From Bacteroidales bacterium (GTDB lineage: Bacteria; Bacteroidota; Bacteroidia; Bacteroidales; P3), in contig WRKV01000003.1 of assembly GCA_009777915.1 (NCBI GenBank), forward strand, positions 1 to 50,789: a stretch of DNA of 50,789 nt, written 5' to 3'. This document shows, piece by piece, positions 34,458 to 42,901 of the stretch. The translations under genes and the position numbers were made by a program. How positions within the stretch are numbered: the first letter of the stretch is position 1; every line of letters starts with the position of its first letter. The notes below the pieces were generated by a model, which ran no database searches, was not told the origin of the DNA, and saw only the letters and a list, made by a program, of their open reading frames with translations.

Positions 34458-35123
34458 ATGAAAAAAATAGCATTACTATTATCTTTCATTGCAGCCTTTA
34501 CCATTGTGGCTTGCGATAAAACAGAAACATTCGATGCCACAGCACCAACAAGCGGTGTTTGGGAGGAAGTTATTTGGATTTCTATCGAAAGAAATGGAAA
34601 AATCGAACGAGAGCAAATGACTTGGGACGAAATGCTCGCTGCTAATGGCAATGGCGTGGATATTGACTCCCTTGTTTACATCATTCAAACTATTGAATTT
34701 ACACAAGATCCGGCTGATCCATCAAAAGGAACCATGCAAGTTACGACTCATTACGGAGATGGAATTCCTTCTGCTGCAGACTCTGTAACAGACTGTTTTA
34801 AGGGGTCTCGTCGAACGGAATATTTCAAAATCGACTATGTAGTTGAACCTTCCGGAAAGTCTGATGTTAGTTGGATTAGCGGCGACGGAGAGTTTAAAAA
34901 TTCTAATTTTACAGATCCAAATACGGATTACTGTTCTCCTCAAGGGGAACTTACAAGAATCTACGATTTTTCTTACGAAAATGCTGAAACGGAATCTCCT
35001 CGTCGTATGAGTTTGCACTTGTGGATGCCAAAATTAGACAACAACGGCAATCCGGTATTGGACAACGATGGCAAGGTAGAAATCATCAGATGGAGCAACC
35101 ATACGTTCATTCAGACTAAATAA
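34458..35123 (+). CDS. Hypothetical lipoprotein
   Basis: 221 residues with a lipoprotein signal peptide: MKKIALLLSFIAAFTIVAC, with the lipobox cysteine at residue 19, followed by DKTE. The mature part has no motif I recognise. It is acidic and contains a stretch of repeated Asp/Asn near the end (PKLDNNGNPVLDNDGKVEI). It lies 11 bp upstream of a second lipoprotein gene and probably shares its transcript. Likely outer- or inner-membrane anchored; function unknown. Confidence 0.8.
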   Translation: MKKIALLLSFIAAFTIVACDKTETFDATAPTSGVWEEVIWISIERNGKIEREQMTWDEMLAANGNGVDIDSLVYIIQTIEFTQDPADPSKGTMQVTTHYGDGIPSAADSVTDCFKGSRRTEYFKIDYVVEPSGKSDVSWISGDGEFKNSNFTDPNTDYCSPQGELTRIYDFSYENAETESPRRMSLHLWMPKLDNNGNPVLDNDGKVEIIRWSNHTFIQTK

Positions 35124-35134
35124 ATTTTCGTTAG

Positions 35135-36304
35135 ATGATGAATTTGCGTAATTTTTGTGTTTTGATACTTTTGTCGCTTTTTGCGATAGGGTGCACGAAT
35201 GCGTCAAAGGCTTTCAAAAAAGGACAATACGATGATGCGATTAACCGTTGCATACAAATTTTGCAAAAGGAGCCAACCAATCAAAAATATCTTGAAATCC
35301 TCAGAGATGCCTATCGTATTGCAGATGCGAACGACAAAGAACGAATTTTGACCTTAAAAGGATCCGGACAGCCGGATATTTGGGGAAGCACCATAACGAT
35401 TTATGAACGCATGATTGCTCGCAATCGGCGAATTGATGCACTTCCCTCCTCTGCAAAAAACGAAATCGAATTTGTTTTTTATTCTCACAGCAATGAGTTG
35501 ACAGAGGCAAAGCGAAAAGCAACGGAATACCACTACGCAGAAGGTATTCGCAGACTGAATTTCGGCACAAGAACGGAGGCACGACAAGCGTTTACTCAGT
35601 TCGAACGTGTCGTTGTGTATTCAGGTATTGATTATCGAGATGTGAGAAATCTTATGGCACGTGCAGAAGAATTGGGTACGACTTTTGTGCTGTTCAGAGT
35701 GGTCAACAACAGCCCTACTTATCTGCCTCACGAAGCGGTTTGGCATTTGATCAATATCCAGCCACAAGTTTTGAACAAACGTTGGGTAAAATATGATACT
35801 GACTCCATTCGTCCGAACTACCATTTTGATGTTGTGTTTTCGTTAGACAGAACCATTTTGTTTCCTCCTGCTGTGAACACGCGAAATTTTACAGAAACCC
35901 GTACTATTACGGATGGCACCGAATTTCAGACCGATAGCAGAGGAAATCCTGTTCAAGACAGTGCCGGAAATTTTATTCGAATTCCGAGAAATATAACGTT
36001 GAAATGTGTGGTTACAGAAGTTACGCAATCCGTACAAGCTCGGTTAGATGGAACTATGACCTATTTTGATGTGGAAACTCAGCGTTTTTTACGTAGTATT
36101 CCTTTAAGCAGAACGTTCACTGCACATAGTTCGAGTTTCCGTACTGACGGGGATTTGCGAGCATTATCGGATCAAACCAGAAAACGAATTACAGCACCTG
36201 TTATGCCACTTCCGGCTCCCGACCAAATGTTGGTTTGGGCAGCACAGGATATGACCGAAATGATTCGTGAAACGCTGTCTGCTAACTCAAATTTAATGCG
36301 ATAA
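35135..36304 (+). CDS. Lipoprotein with an N-terminal TPR-like region
   Basis: 389 residues. Signal peptide with lipobox LFAIGC (cysteine near residue 20), then a short helical repeat segment (ASKAFKKGQYDDAINRCIQILQKEPTNQKYLEILRDAYRIA) that resembles tetratricopeptide repeats. Another helical stretch covers KATEYHYAEGIRRLNFGTRTEARQAFTQFERVV. The C-terminal half is beta-rich with no motif I can name. TPR-type lipoproteins usually hold protein complexes at the membrane; the partner is unknown. The upstream small lipoprotein gene is 11 bp away. Its stop nearly abuts the convergent acyltransferase gene. Confidence 0.8.
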   Translation: MMNLRNFCVLILLSLFAIGCTNASKAFKKGQYDDAINRCIQILQKEPTNQKYLEILRDAYRIADANDKERILTLKGSGQPDIWGSTITIYERMIARNRRIDALPSSAKNEIEFVFYSHSNELTEAKRKATEYHYAEGIRRLNFGTRTEARQAFTQFERVVVYSGIDYRDVRNLMARAEELGTTFVLFRVVNNSPTYLPHEAVWHLINIQPQVLNKRWVKYDTDSIRPNYHFDVVFSLDRTILFPPAVNTRNFTETRTITDGTEFQTDSRGNPVQDSAGNFIRIPRNITLKCVVTEVTQSVQARLDGTMTYFDVETQRFLRSIPLSRTFTAHSSSFRTDGDLRALSDQTRKRITAPVMPLPAPDQMLVWAAQDMTEMIRETLSANSNLMR

Positions 36305-36305
36305 T

Positions 36306-37460
36306 TTAGATGTCTTGATTGCGGGAATCACGCGAAAACACAGGGTTTGCGTAGATTTTGCAAAATAAATTACACAGTTCCGGATAAAATTTCAAACCAA
36401 TTTGTGCAATTTTTTCGTTCATGTTGATGATAAATTGTTCTTTCGTTTCTTCGGTGTAGTGTGCGGTATATTTATCGGTTCGATTCAACAAATCATAAGC
36501 GATGTAATTCGTGTCAAATAATTTGTAATTTTGGATAATTTGGTTATCGATTAATTTTGCAATTTCCTTGAAAATCGCTTGATTGGGGATGTTTTTGCAC
36601 GATTCCAATTCCGAATTGATGGGAGTTCCAATCGCAATATGTACCTCGCCTTTTTTTTGCATAATTCCTGTAAGAATACTTTGAAAATCTTCATTCGGAG
36701 ATTTCTGATAAGGTGCATCTTTCGAAAGAAAAAGTTCGCGTGTTTTCATCCAATCGCAGGGTTCGATTTGATATGAAATTGCCACAGGAATGATATTTAA
36801 TTCGGCAATCGAAGTCAAAACATCGTTTGTTCCGCTCATCGCAAACATCTTGATTAATGCGGGATCCGTGATATCCAACCCGTCTTTGGTTCGTCCGTTG
36901 CGTTGAGCAATCCAAATGGATTCATGTTTGTTGACAATGGTATTTCGTAAATATCTTGAAAAAATTAACGAGTTTTGTAAAGTCTCGCGAATGCTTGCTC
37001 CACGAATCACTTTAACCATTTTGTTGGAACGCCAAATATCCGTAAAAAATTGCGATGGCATTAAATTATCACCGATACAAATTTCTGTTGTCTTGAAACC
37101 ATGCTCCATCAACGCAATTTGAAATAACGTGGAATCTAAAACTATATCGCGGTGATTCATCACAAAAATATGATTTTTTAAGGTGTCGATATTTTCGAAT
37201 CCTTTAATCGTAACACCTCGTGTGGTTTGTTTCACAATCTTATGAAACGCTTTAGCTGCAAGGAGTTTCTGAAATTCCTCTGTTGTTTCTATATTCCGAA
37301 TCATGTCGCGAAATTCAGTCTGATTCATTTCCGAAAACAGAAACGACGCAATGTTTCCGATTTCGTGAGCATCGGCAATACGTTGCATCGCCTCAGGAAT
37401 CTCATCATTATGATACGGTCTGATTTTGTCAAATTCGCTATTCAAATTAGTTGTATTCAT
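36306..37460 (-). CDS. Glycerolipid acyltransferase-like protein
   Basis: 384 residues. A PlsC/PlsB-type acyltransferase core lies in the middle: VMNHRDIVLDSTLFQ corresponds to the NHxxxxD catalytic block (His near residue 98) and SIWIAQRNGRTKDG to the FPEGxR-like substrate block. The pattern NHRDIVLDS is the variant seen in a Bacteroidota family annotated as 1-acyl-sn-glycerol-3-phosphate acyltransferase. It likely transfers an acyl chain to a lysophospholipid or related lipid at the inner membrane, although no transmembrane helix is obvious. It is the last gene of the ten-gene run starting at rsfS and lies 12 bp from the HsdR_N protein. Substrate is inference. Confidence 0.75.
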   Translation of the reverse strand: MNTTNLNSEFDKIRPYHNDEIPEAMQRIADAHEIGNIASFLFSEMNQTEFRDMIRNIETTEEFQKLLAAKAFHKIVKQTTRGVTIKGFENIDTLKNHIFVMNHRDIVLDSTLFQIALMEHGFKTTEICIGDNLMPSQFFTDIWRSNKMVKVIRGASIRETLQNSLIFSRYLRNTIVNKHESIWIAQRNGRTKDGLDITDPALIKMFAMSGTNDVLTSIAELNIIPVAISYQIEPCDWMKTRELFLSKDAPYQKSPNEDFQSILTGIMQKKGEVHIAIGTPINSELESCKNIPNQAIFKEIAKLIDNQIIQNYKLFDTNYIAYDLLNRTDKYTAHYTEETKEQFIINMNEKIAQIGLKFYPELCNLFCKIYANPVFSRDSRNQDI

Positions 37461-37472
37461 TGTTCAAACATT

Positions 37473-37904
37473 TTAGAAAGCCGACCAATCGGGTAGTTCA
37501 GGTATAAATTGATAGGTTTGTTTTTCGTAATCCAAATGACAAAAATAATGTTCAACACCATTTGTAACCATCAAATACTTGACTTGTAATGTCAAGTTGT
37601 AGCGAGCAATTTGTTCGAAAACATCTTGTGTAATTTTTATTGAAGGTGCTTTGCATTCCACGATTAACGCCGGTTTCAGGTTTGAATCCAATACGATTAA
37701 ATCTGTTCGTTTGGACAACTTATTGACTTTGATTTCGGTTTCCACAACGATTGACGACATTGGTACATTCAGCGTTTCCGTTAAATATAAAATCGTCATT
37801 TGTCGAACTTTTTCTTCATCGGTACAAACGATATATTTCCTACGAACACGGTCTAAAATTTCAAGTTTGCCTTGTGCATTTTTTCTAACAGTAAATTTGG
37901 TCAT
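37473..37904 (-). CDS. Type I restriction R-protein N-terminal domain protein (orphan HsdR_N)
   Basis: 143 residues, all of it one PD-(D/E)xK nuclease-like fold of the HSDR_N_2 family. Asp in RTDLIVLD and Glu-Lys in LIVECKAPSI form the catalytic-type D...ExK arrangement, and EQIARYNLTLQVKYLMVTNG is the conserved family tail. It is not attached to a helicase and no HsdM or HsdS gene is near, so this is a stand-alone nuclease-fold protein and not a restriction system. Its ATG overlaps the stop of the CDF transporter gene by 4 bp (ATGA). Stand-alone copies occur in many Bacteroidota beside housekeeping genes; function unknown. Confidence 0.8.
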   Translation of the reverse strand: MTKFTVRKNAQGKLEILDRVRRKYIVCTDEEKVRQMTILYLTETLNVPMSSIVVETEIKVNKLSKRTDLIVLDSNLKPALIVECKAPSIKITQDVFEQIARYNLTLQVKYLMVTNGVEHYFCHLDYEKQTYQFIPELPDWSAF

Positions 37905-38788
37905 GGATGTTTATTGCTTTTCGGTTCGATATGTATCGTGCATTCCAAGTGAAATTTTTCCTTGAGTGCTCTTTCAATTTTGGTGGCTAATTGATGGCTT
38001 TCCTCTACCGTTTCATTGCCGTCAACATGTATATGGAACGTGAGTTCGCGAAAATCGCCATAACAATGAACGTGAAAATGATGGGTGTAATAATCACCGA
38101 ATTTTTCGTGAATATAGGCTTTAATTTCATTTTCCAAATCTTCGGAAATTCGTTCGCCCAACAATTTTTCAATGGCACTTTTGATAATTTCATAACTTGC
38201 CCAAAACAACGATCCTGCGACGATAAAGCCCAAAGCACCATCTATCCATTTCCAATCAAAAAATTTGCCGACAAAAATTCCGACCAAAATCGGTATCGAC
38301 GAAAGTGCATCGCTGCGATGATGCCAACCTTCGGCTTTCATCGTTATGAGCCCTGTTTTGCGATACACCCAAAATGCATACTGTGCCAAACTTTCTTTCA
38401 CAACGATAGAAAACGTCGTAACAACAATCGCAATGATTCCGAAATCCGCGGGTGTGTTGTGTTTCAAGCGGTCAAAAGATTCCATCAAAAATTCGTAAGC
38501 CACCACCGCTAAAATAAATCCGCAAACCAAAGCCGCAATTTGTTCCCAGCGACCATATCCAAACGGATGCGATGCCGTAGGCTTTTTGCGAGAAAGTTTA
38601 ATCCCTGCAATCACAATACCTGAGGTTATCGAATCCGACAACGTATGCCACGCATCCGCTATCAGAGCCACTGATCCGGAAACCAGACCTGCCCAAAATT
38701 TAATGCCAAATAACATAACATTGACTAAAACAGAAACAAGTGCCTGTCGAATGCCTTGGTGTGCTGAGTTTTGAGTGGGTACGTGCAT
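37901..38788 (-). CDS. Cation diffusion facilitator (CDF) transporter
   Basis: 295 residues; inner-membrane exporter that moves Zn2+, Mn2+ or Fe2+ out of the cell in exchange for protons. The metal site motifs are LIADAWHTLSDSI (transmembrane helix 2) and AEGWHHRSDALSS (helix 5), each with the HxxxD pattern. About six helices precede a cytoplasmic domain with YYTHHFHVHCYGDFRELTFHIHVDGNETV, the histidine-rich regulatory part. HxxxD in both helices fits zinc-type selectivity, as a family rule. Overlaps the HsdR_N gene by 4 bp and follows ddl in the run. Confidence 0.9.
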   Translation of the reverse strand: MHVPTQNSAHQGIRQALVSVLVNVMLFGIKFWAGLVSGSVALIADAWHTLSDSITSGIVIAGIKLSRKKPTASHPFGYGRWEQIAALVCGFILAVVAYEFLMESFDRLKHNTPADFGIIAIVVTTFSIVVKESLAQYAFWVYRKTGLITMKAEGWHHRSDALSSIPILVGIFVGKFFDWKWIDGALGFIVAGSLFWASYEIIKSAIEKLLGERISEDLENEIKAYIHEKFGDYYTHHFHVHCYGDFRELTFHIHVDGNETVEESHQLATKIERALKEKFHLECTIHIEPKSNKHP

Positions 38789-38830
38789 AATTTTTGAGAT
38801 ATTGATGTATGGATTGAAACAAAAAAATTT

Positions 38831-39808
38831 CTAAATTTCCGACAAAACTAAGGTATACAATTCTTGAATCGTCAAGCCCATTGCTCGTGCTTGCTGCGGA
38901 ACAATACTGTTTTCGGATTGTCCGGGAACAGTGTTCACTTCGAGAAAATAAAGAGCATTGGTATCATCTTCCAAAATAAAATCAAAACGCACAATTCCTG
39001 CACAGTTCAGTCTATCGTAAAGTATAGACGACGTGTCTTGTATGATATAACCGAATACTTCGTCAATTTGTGCAGGCGTGATTTCATCGGTCATTCCGGT
39101 GGTATATTTCGCTTCAAAATCGAAAAATTCTTTTTTACTGATAATTTCTGTTACCGGAAAAACGATTTTTTTGCCTTCCGAACGAAACACGCCGCACGAA
39201 AATTCGCGTCCCTTCACGAATTTTTCGACAAGCACTTGTGTGTCTTCCTCAAAAGCCTTGTCAATTGCCGGTTTCAGCTCGTCAAGGGTTTTCACTTTCG
39301 ACATACCGATACTCGAACCGCCGCAATTCGGTTTCACAAAACAGGGAAAGCCTATTCGGTGTGCTATTTCAGAAATACTATACCATTTATCTTTGAAAAT
39401 ATGCATGGCATCCGAAACATTGACGATATTCGAATTTTTTACCACTTCGTTGCAAAACCCTTTGTTGAACGTGAGTGCGGAGGTGGTTGCATCGCACGTG
39501 TTATACGGAATTTTAAGCATATCCAAATAACCTTGCAATTTTCCGTCTTCGCCCGGCGTACCGTGAACAATAATAAACGCCATATCAAACGTGATGTGTT
39601 TACCATCAATGGTCAAACTGAAATCGTTTTTGTCAACGGAAATTTCTTGGTTATCAGCAGTGGTGTGTGTCCAACTTTCCGGTGTGATGATAATCTTGTA
39701 AACGTTGAATAATGCGGAATCTAAGTGTTTTTCAACCACAGAAGCACTGCGAATCGAAATTACATTTTCGCCCGAATATCCGCCTGCGATCAATGCTATA
39801 TTTTTCAT
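38831..39808 (-). CDS. ddl: D-alanine--D-alanine ligase
   Basis: 325 residues; ATP-grasp enzyme that joins two D-alanines for peptidoglycan precursor synthesis. Start ATG 39808 (MKNIALIAGGYSGENVISIRSA), 10 bp after the stop of tsaD. Motifs: FIIVHGTPGEDGKLQGYLDMLKIPY, PCFVKPNCGGSSIGMSKV (ATP-binding loop), LVEKFVKGREFSCGVF, and metal-binding FLEVNTVPGQSENSIVPQQARAMGL at the end. Length fits Ddl. The longer frame upstream of 39808 overlaps tsaD and is not needed. Confidence 0.95.
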   Translation of the reverse strand: MKNIALIAGGYSGENVISIRSASVVEKHLDSALFNVYKIIITPESWTHTTADNQEISVDKNDFSLTIDGKHITFDMAFIIVHGTPGEDGKLQGYLDMLKIPYNTCDATTSALTFNKGFCNEVVKNSNIVNVSDAMHIFKDKWYSISEIAHRIGFPCFVKPNCGGSSIGMSKVKTLDELKPAIDKAFEEDTQVLVEKFVKGREFSCGVFRSEGKKIVFPVTEIISKKEFFDFEAKYTTGMTDEITPAQIDEVFGYIIQDTSSILYDRLNCAGIVRFDFILEDDTNALYFLEVNTVPGQSENSIVPQQARAMGLTIQELYTLVLSEI

Positions 39809-39818
39809 AACAATCAAT

Positions 39819-40826
39819 TTATGTTCTTGCAAACGGGACTGCATCCAACTTGCAAAATTCTTGGTTTAGATATTTGAAATACCCTGCAATAGCAATCATT
39901 GCAGCGTTGTCTGTCGTGTACTGAAACGGCGGAATAAATGTGGTCCAACCTAATTGTTTTCCGGTTTCTGCGATAGCATTTCGTACGGCAGAATTCGCCG
40001 AAACGCCACCACCGATTGTGATGGTTTTTATGTTCAAATCCTTTGCTGCCAAGCATAATTTGTTCATCAAAATTCTTACAATTGTGCTTTGAATCGAAGC
40101 ACATAAATCGTTTTTATTTTCCTCGATAAAGTTCGGATTTTTTTTCAATTCGTCACGAATCAAATACAAAATCGAAGTTTTCAATCCGCTGAAACTGTAG
40201 TCGTATCCTGCAATTCGAGGTTCTGCAAATTTGAATGTATCCGAATTTCCTTCTTTGGCTAAGCGATCAATTACAGGTCCGCCCGGATATCCCAAGTCCA
40301 TAATTTTTGCAGATTTATCAAAAGCTTCACCGGCAGCATCATCAATCGTCCGTCCGATAATTTCCATATCAAACGGGCTTTTGACCAAAACAATCTGCGT
40401 ATGTCCACCCGAAACCAACAAACATAAATGCGGAAAATCCGGCACCTGAGAATCGTGATTTTCCTTGATGAAATGCGATAAAATATGTCCGTCCAAATGA
40501 TTCACTTCGATGAGCGGAATGTCTAATGCCAAACTCATGGATTTCGCAAATGACGTGCCAACCAACAAGGAACCCAATAATCCGGGACCACGCGTAAACG
40601 CAATCGCATCTAAATCCTGAGCCGTCAATCCTGCTTGTTTCAACGCCGAATCCACTACGGGGACAACACTTTGCTGATGTGCTCTCGATGCCAATTCGGG
40701 AACAACACCGCCATAAATTTCATGAACTTTTTGATTGGCAATTAAGTTTGCACGAATCTGTTCATTCTCTAAAATCGCCGCAGATGTGTCGTCACAAGAG
40801 GTTTCTATACCAAGAATATATGCCAT
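39819..40826 (-). CDS. tsaD: tRNA N6-adenosine threonylcarbamoyltransferase
   Basis: 335 residues; with TsaB and TsaE transfers threonylcarbamoyl to A37 of ANN-decoding tRNAs (t6A). Signature ILGIETSCDDTSAAI at the N-terminus, metal-binding HLDGH (NHLDGHILSHF), nucleotide-loop LLVSGGHTQIVL, and the C-terminal TIGGGVSANSAVRN and PFQYTTDNAAMIAIAGY. Complete by length. Upstream kdsC stop is 33 bp away and ddl starts 10 bp downstream. Confidence 0.96.
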   Translation of the reverse strand: MAYILGIETSCDDTSAAILENEQIRANLIANQKVHEIYGGVVPELASRAHQQSVVPVVDSALKQAGLTAQDLDAIAFTRGPGLLGSLLVGTSFAKSMSLALDIPLIEVNHLDGHILSHFIKENHDSQVPDFPHLCLLVSGGHTQIVLVKSPFDMEIIGRTIDDAAGEAFDKSAKIMDLGYPGGPVIDRLAKEGNSDTFKFAEPRIAGYDYSFSGLKTSILYLIRDELKKNPNFIEENKNDLCASIQSTIVRILMNKLCLAAKDLNIKTITIGGGVSANSAVRNAIAETGKQLGWTTFIPPFQYTTDNAAMIAIAGYFKYLNQEFCKLDAVPFART

Positions 40827-40859
40827 ATTTTTTTATCTAATTTTTTTTATCTAAAATTA

Positions 40860-41381
40860 CTACCTCCAAAAAACTGCATCTTCGGTCATCCAATCGCCAT
40901 GCACTTTCAACACTTGCTCAATCACATCTCGAACACAACCTTCGCCACCTTTTTGATGAGAAATATAATGCGAAACTTCTTTAATTTCCGGCACTGCATC
41001 AGCCGGACAAGTAGAGATTCCAACGTTTTGCATCACGATATAATCGGGAATATCATCGCCCATATACAACACGGTTTCCGGATCAATTTCGTGTTCGGCA
41101 CAAAATTGTTTGAACACTTCCATTTTATCTCTCACACCTTGATAAACTTCTGTAATGCCGAGATTGTTCAAGCGAATTCGCATCGAATCACCTCTGCCTC
41201 CGGAAATAATCGCAATGCGATAACCTTTCTTTATCGCATGGTGCAAGGCATAGCCGTCTTTGACCGTAGAACATCGAATTTGATCATCGCCATTAGCAAC
41301 CCAGATTTTTCCGTCCGAAATCACACCGTCGTAATCGAAAACGAAAGTCTTAATGTTTTTTAATTTGTCTTTGTAATTCAT
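40860..41381 (-). CDS. kdsC: 3-deoxy-D-manno-octulosonate 8-phosphate phosphatase (KdsC)
   Basis: 173 residues; HAD-family hydrolase that releases phosphate from KDO-8-P on the way to CMP-KDO and lipid A core. HAD motif I FVFDYDGVISDG, motif II AIISGG, and motif IV LYMGDDIPDYIVMQNVG are all present. It is the short, cap-less C0 type that forms tetramers. Located in the rsfS run between cdsA (20 bp) and tsaD (33 bp). Confidence 0.92.
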   Translation of the reverse strand: MNYKDKLKNIKTFVFDYDGVISDGKIWVANGDDQIRCSTVKDGYALHHAIKKGYRIAIISGGRGDSMRIRLNNLGITEVYQGVRDKMEVFKQFCAEHEIDPETVLYMGDDIPDYIVMQNVGISTCPADAVPEIKEVSHYISHQKGGEGCVRDVIEQVLKVHGDWMTEDAVFWR

Positions 41382-41401
41382 AATTATCTATATTATTTTT
41401 T

Positions 41402-42250
41402 TCAGGGTATGACCTTGATCAATAGCAAATAAAGTATCATCGCCGGAGCAGCAAACAAAATACTGTCTAATCGATCGAGAAATCCGCCATGTCCGGGCAA
41501 AAACGTGCCGGAATCTTTCACATCTAAACTGCGTTTGAACATGGATTCGAACAAATCGCCGAATGTTGCAGAAATCACAACCATAAGGGCTAATCCAATC
41601 CATTTGATTAAGCTATAATTTTCAAAAATGTCCGTTGTAAAATGATGGAATGCAATACCCGCAAGAACGGCAAAAATAAGTCCTCCGAAAAATCCTTCCC
41701 ACGATTTTTTAGGTGAAATTCGTTCGAATAATTTGTGTTTTCCCATGGTTATACCGACAAGGTACGCAAACGTGTCGTTTATCCACACAAAACTGAACAA
41801 TGCCAATGCAAACAGAGGATTGACCCTGTGTAAATAAATCAAACAAACGAACGGCAACGTCATGTAAAAAAATGCAAAGATTGCATAAATAAGATTTTGT
41901 ATCGGATTTTCTTTTTTGGAGTATAATCCCTCTACAAACAGCAAAAGAAATGAGAATATAAATAATGCAACACAGAGCGGGCGAAACGTTGTAGATAACG
42001 AAGTAGCAAAGGATTCGCCATAAAAGAAAAATATCATCGTCATCGGAGCAAAAACTAATGCACCTATAGCTCGTTGTGAAATTTCAATACCTTTTTTTGC
42101 AAGTAATTCTTGATACTCATAAACCGTTAGCAATAACACAATCGACATTAACAAGGCAAAACTCCAAAAACTCAGCATTGACGCCAAAATCGCAGCAACA
42201 AAAACCGCTCCCGTTAGCGTTCGTAAAACGAAGTTTGATTGAATTTTCAT
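41402..42250 (-). CDS. cdsA: Phosphatidate cytidylyltransferase
   Basis: 282 residues; integral inner-membrane enzyme that makes CDP-diacylglycerol from phosphatidic acid and CTP, the branch point for phospholipids. About seven transmembrane helices. The CdsA signature is seen in SPKKSWEGFFGG and the C-terminal block SATFGDLFESMFKRSLDVKDSGTFLPGHGGFLDRLDS. It is 3 bp from the LUD-protein gene and 20 bp from kdsC. Confidence 0.95.
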   Translation of the reverse strand: MKIQSNFVLRTLTGAVFVAAILASMLSFWSFALLMSIVLLLTVYEYQELLAKKGIEISQRAIGALVFAPMTMIFFFYGESFATSLSTTFRPLCVALFIFSFLLLFVEGLYSKKENPIQNLIYAIFAFFYMTLPFVCLIYLHRVNPLFALALFSFVWINDTFAYLVGITMGKHKLFERISPKKSWEGFFGGLIFAVLAGIAFHHFTTDIFENYSLIKWIGLALMVVISATFGDLFESMFKRSLDVKDSGTFLPGHGGFLDRLDSILFAAPAMILYLLLIKVIP

Positions 42251-42253
42251 AAT

Positions 42254-42901
42254 TTATTGCGGTGTTGTAGTGTCAATTAAAAAGAGGAAAAGTTGTTTCG
42301 CTCCCAAGCCTTGTTCCACTTCGCCATCGATATCCTCGATTCGGCTCAAACCGTTGACAATCGAAAACATCGAAGGCATTTTGGTTGTAAATTTTTCTTT
42401 GATTAATTTGAACGCTGTTTTCAAATCGGGTTGAATTTGTGCAACCGTTCCAACTACGATGTGCGTATCCAACACACTCAAAATTCGTCGTCCCGATGCA
42501 GGTTGCGAGCTAAACACAATACTTCCCGTTCGAGCAAGCAAAAAATCGCAGGTCGTTATGCCGACTTTTTGGAGAATCAGTTCGTTCGGATTGTCTGTAA
42601 ATGGCAGTCCGGCGTGGGTTAGAATACGTTGCAACGTTTCTTCAACACAATAAATTTTATCCCAATTTTCTTGCTGTGTAAAAAATCGAATACTGTCCAC
42701 CGCTTCTTGAATTCCTTCGCAATACACGAATTTTCCGCCATTCCGAATAAAATTTTCTGCAAATTCAATATCCAATCCGGCTTTGAAATCGTGATAAACC
42801 GATGTATCCAAATCCAACTGATGATACATAGACGGAGTACGCTCGATGAGTGCATCTCGTACGCTTTTCAGCATTCTCTCCTTATCGTTTACGGTGTTCA
42901 T
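42254..42901 (-). CDS. LUD-domain (LutC/YkgG-like) protein
   Basis: 215 residues. The LUD fold, shared with lactate-utilisation protein LutC, is recognised from VGITTCDFLLARTGSIVFSS and the following HIVVGTVAQIQPDL. Members of this family are linked to organic acid oxidation, but the version between ftsH and cdsA in Bacteroidota is not tied to lutAB genes; its role is not known. It overlaps ftsH by 4 bp (ATGA) and precedes cdsA by 3 bp, so it is tightly co-expressed with membrane-homeostasis genes. Confidence 0.8.
   Translation of the reverse strand: MNTVNDKERMLKSVRDALIERTPSMYHQLDLDTSVYHDFKAGLDIEFAENFIRNGGKFVYCEGIQEAVDSIRFFTQQENWDKIYCVEETLQRILTHAGLPFTDNPNELILQKVGITTCDFLLARTGSIVFSSQPASGRRILSVLDTHIVVGTVAQIQPDLKTAFKLIKEKFTTKMPSMFSIVNGLSRIEDIDGEVEQGLGAKQLFLFLIDTTTPQ

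Noticed and set aside
37473..37904. Part of a type I restriction-modification system
   Set aside because: No helicase part, HsdM or HsdS is encoded nearby; the protein is complete as a single domain.
42254..42901. Lactate utilisation operon (lutABC)
   Set aside because: Only the LUD-domain protein is present, set between ftsH and cdsA; no lutA or lutB gene is in the window.
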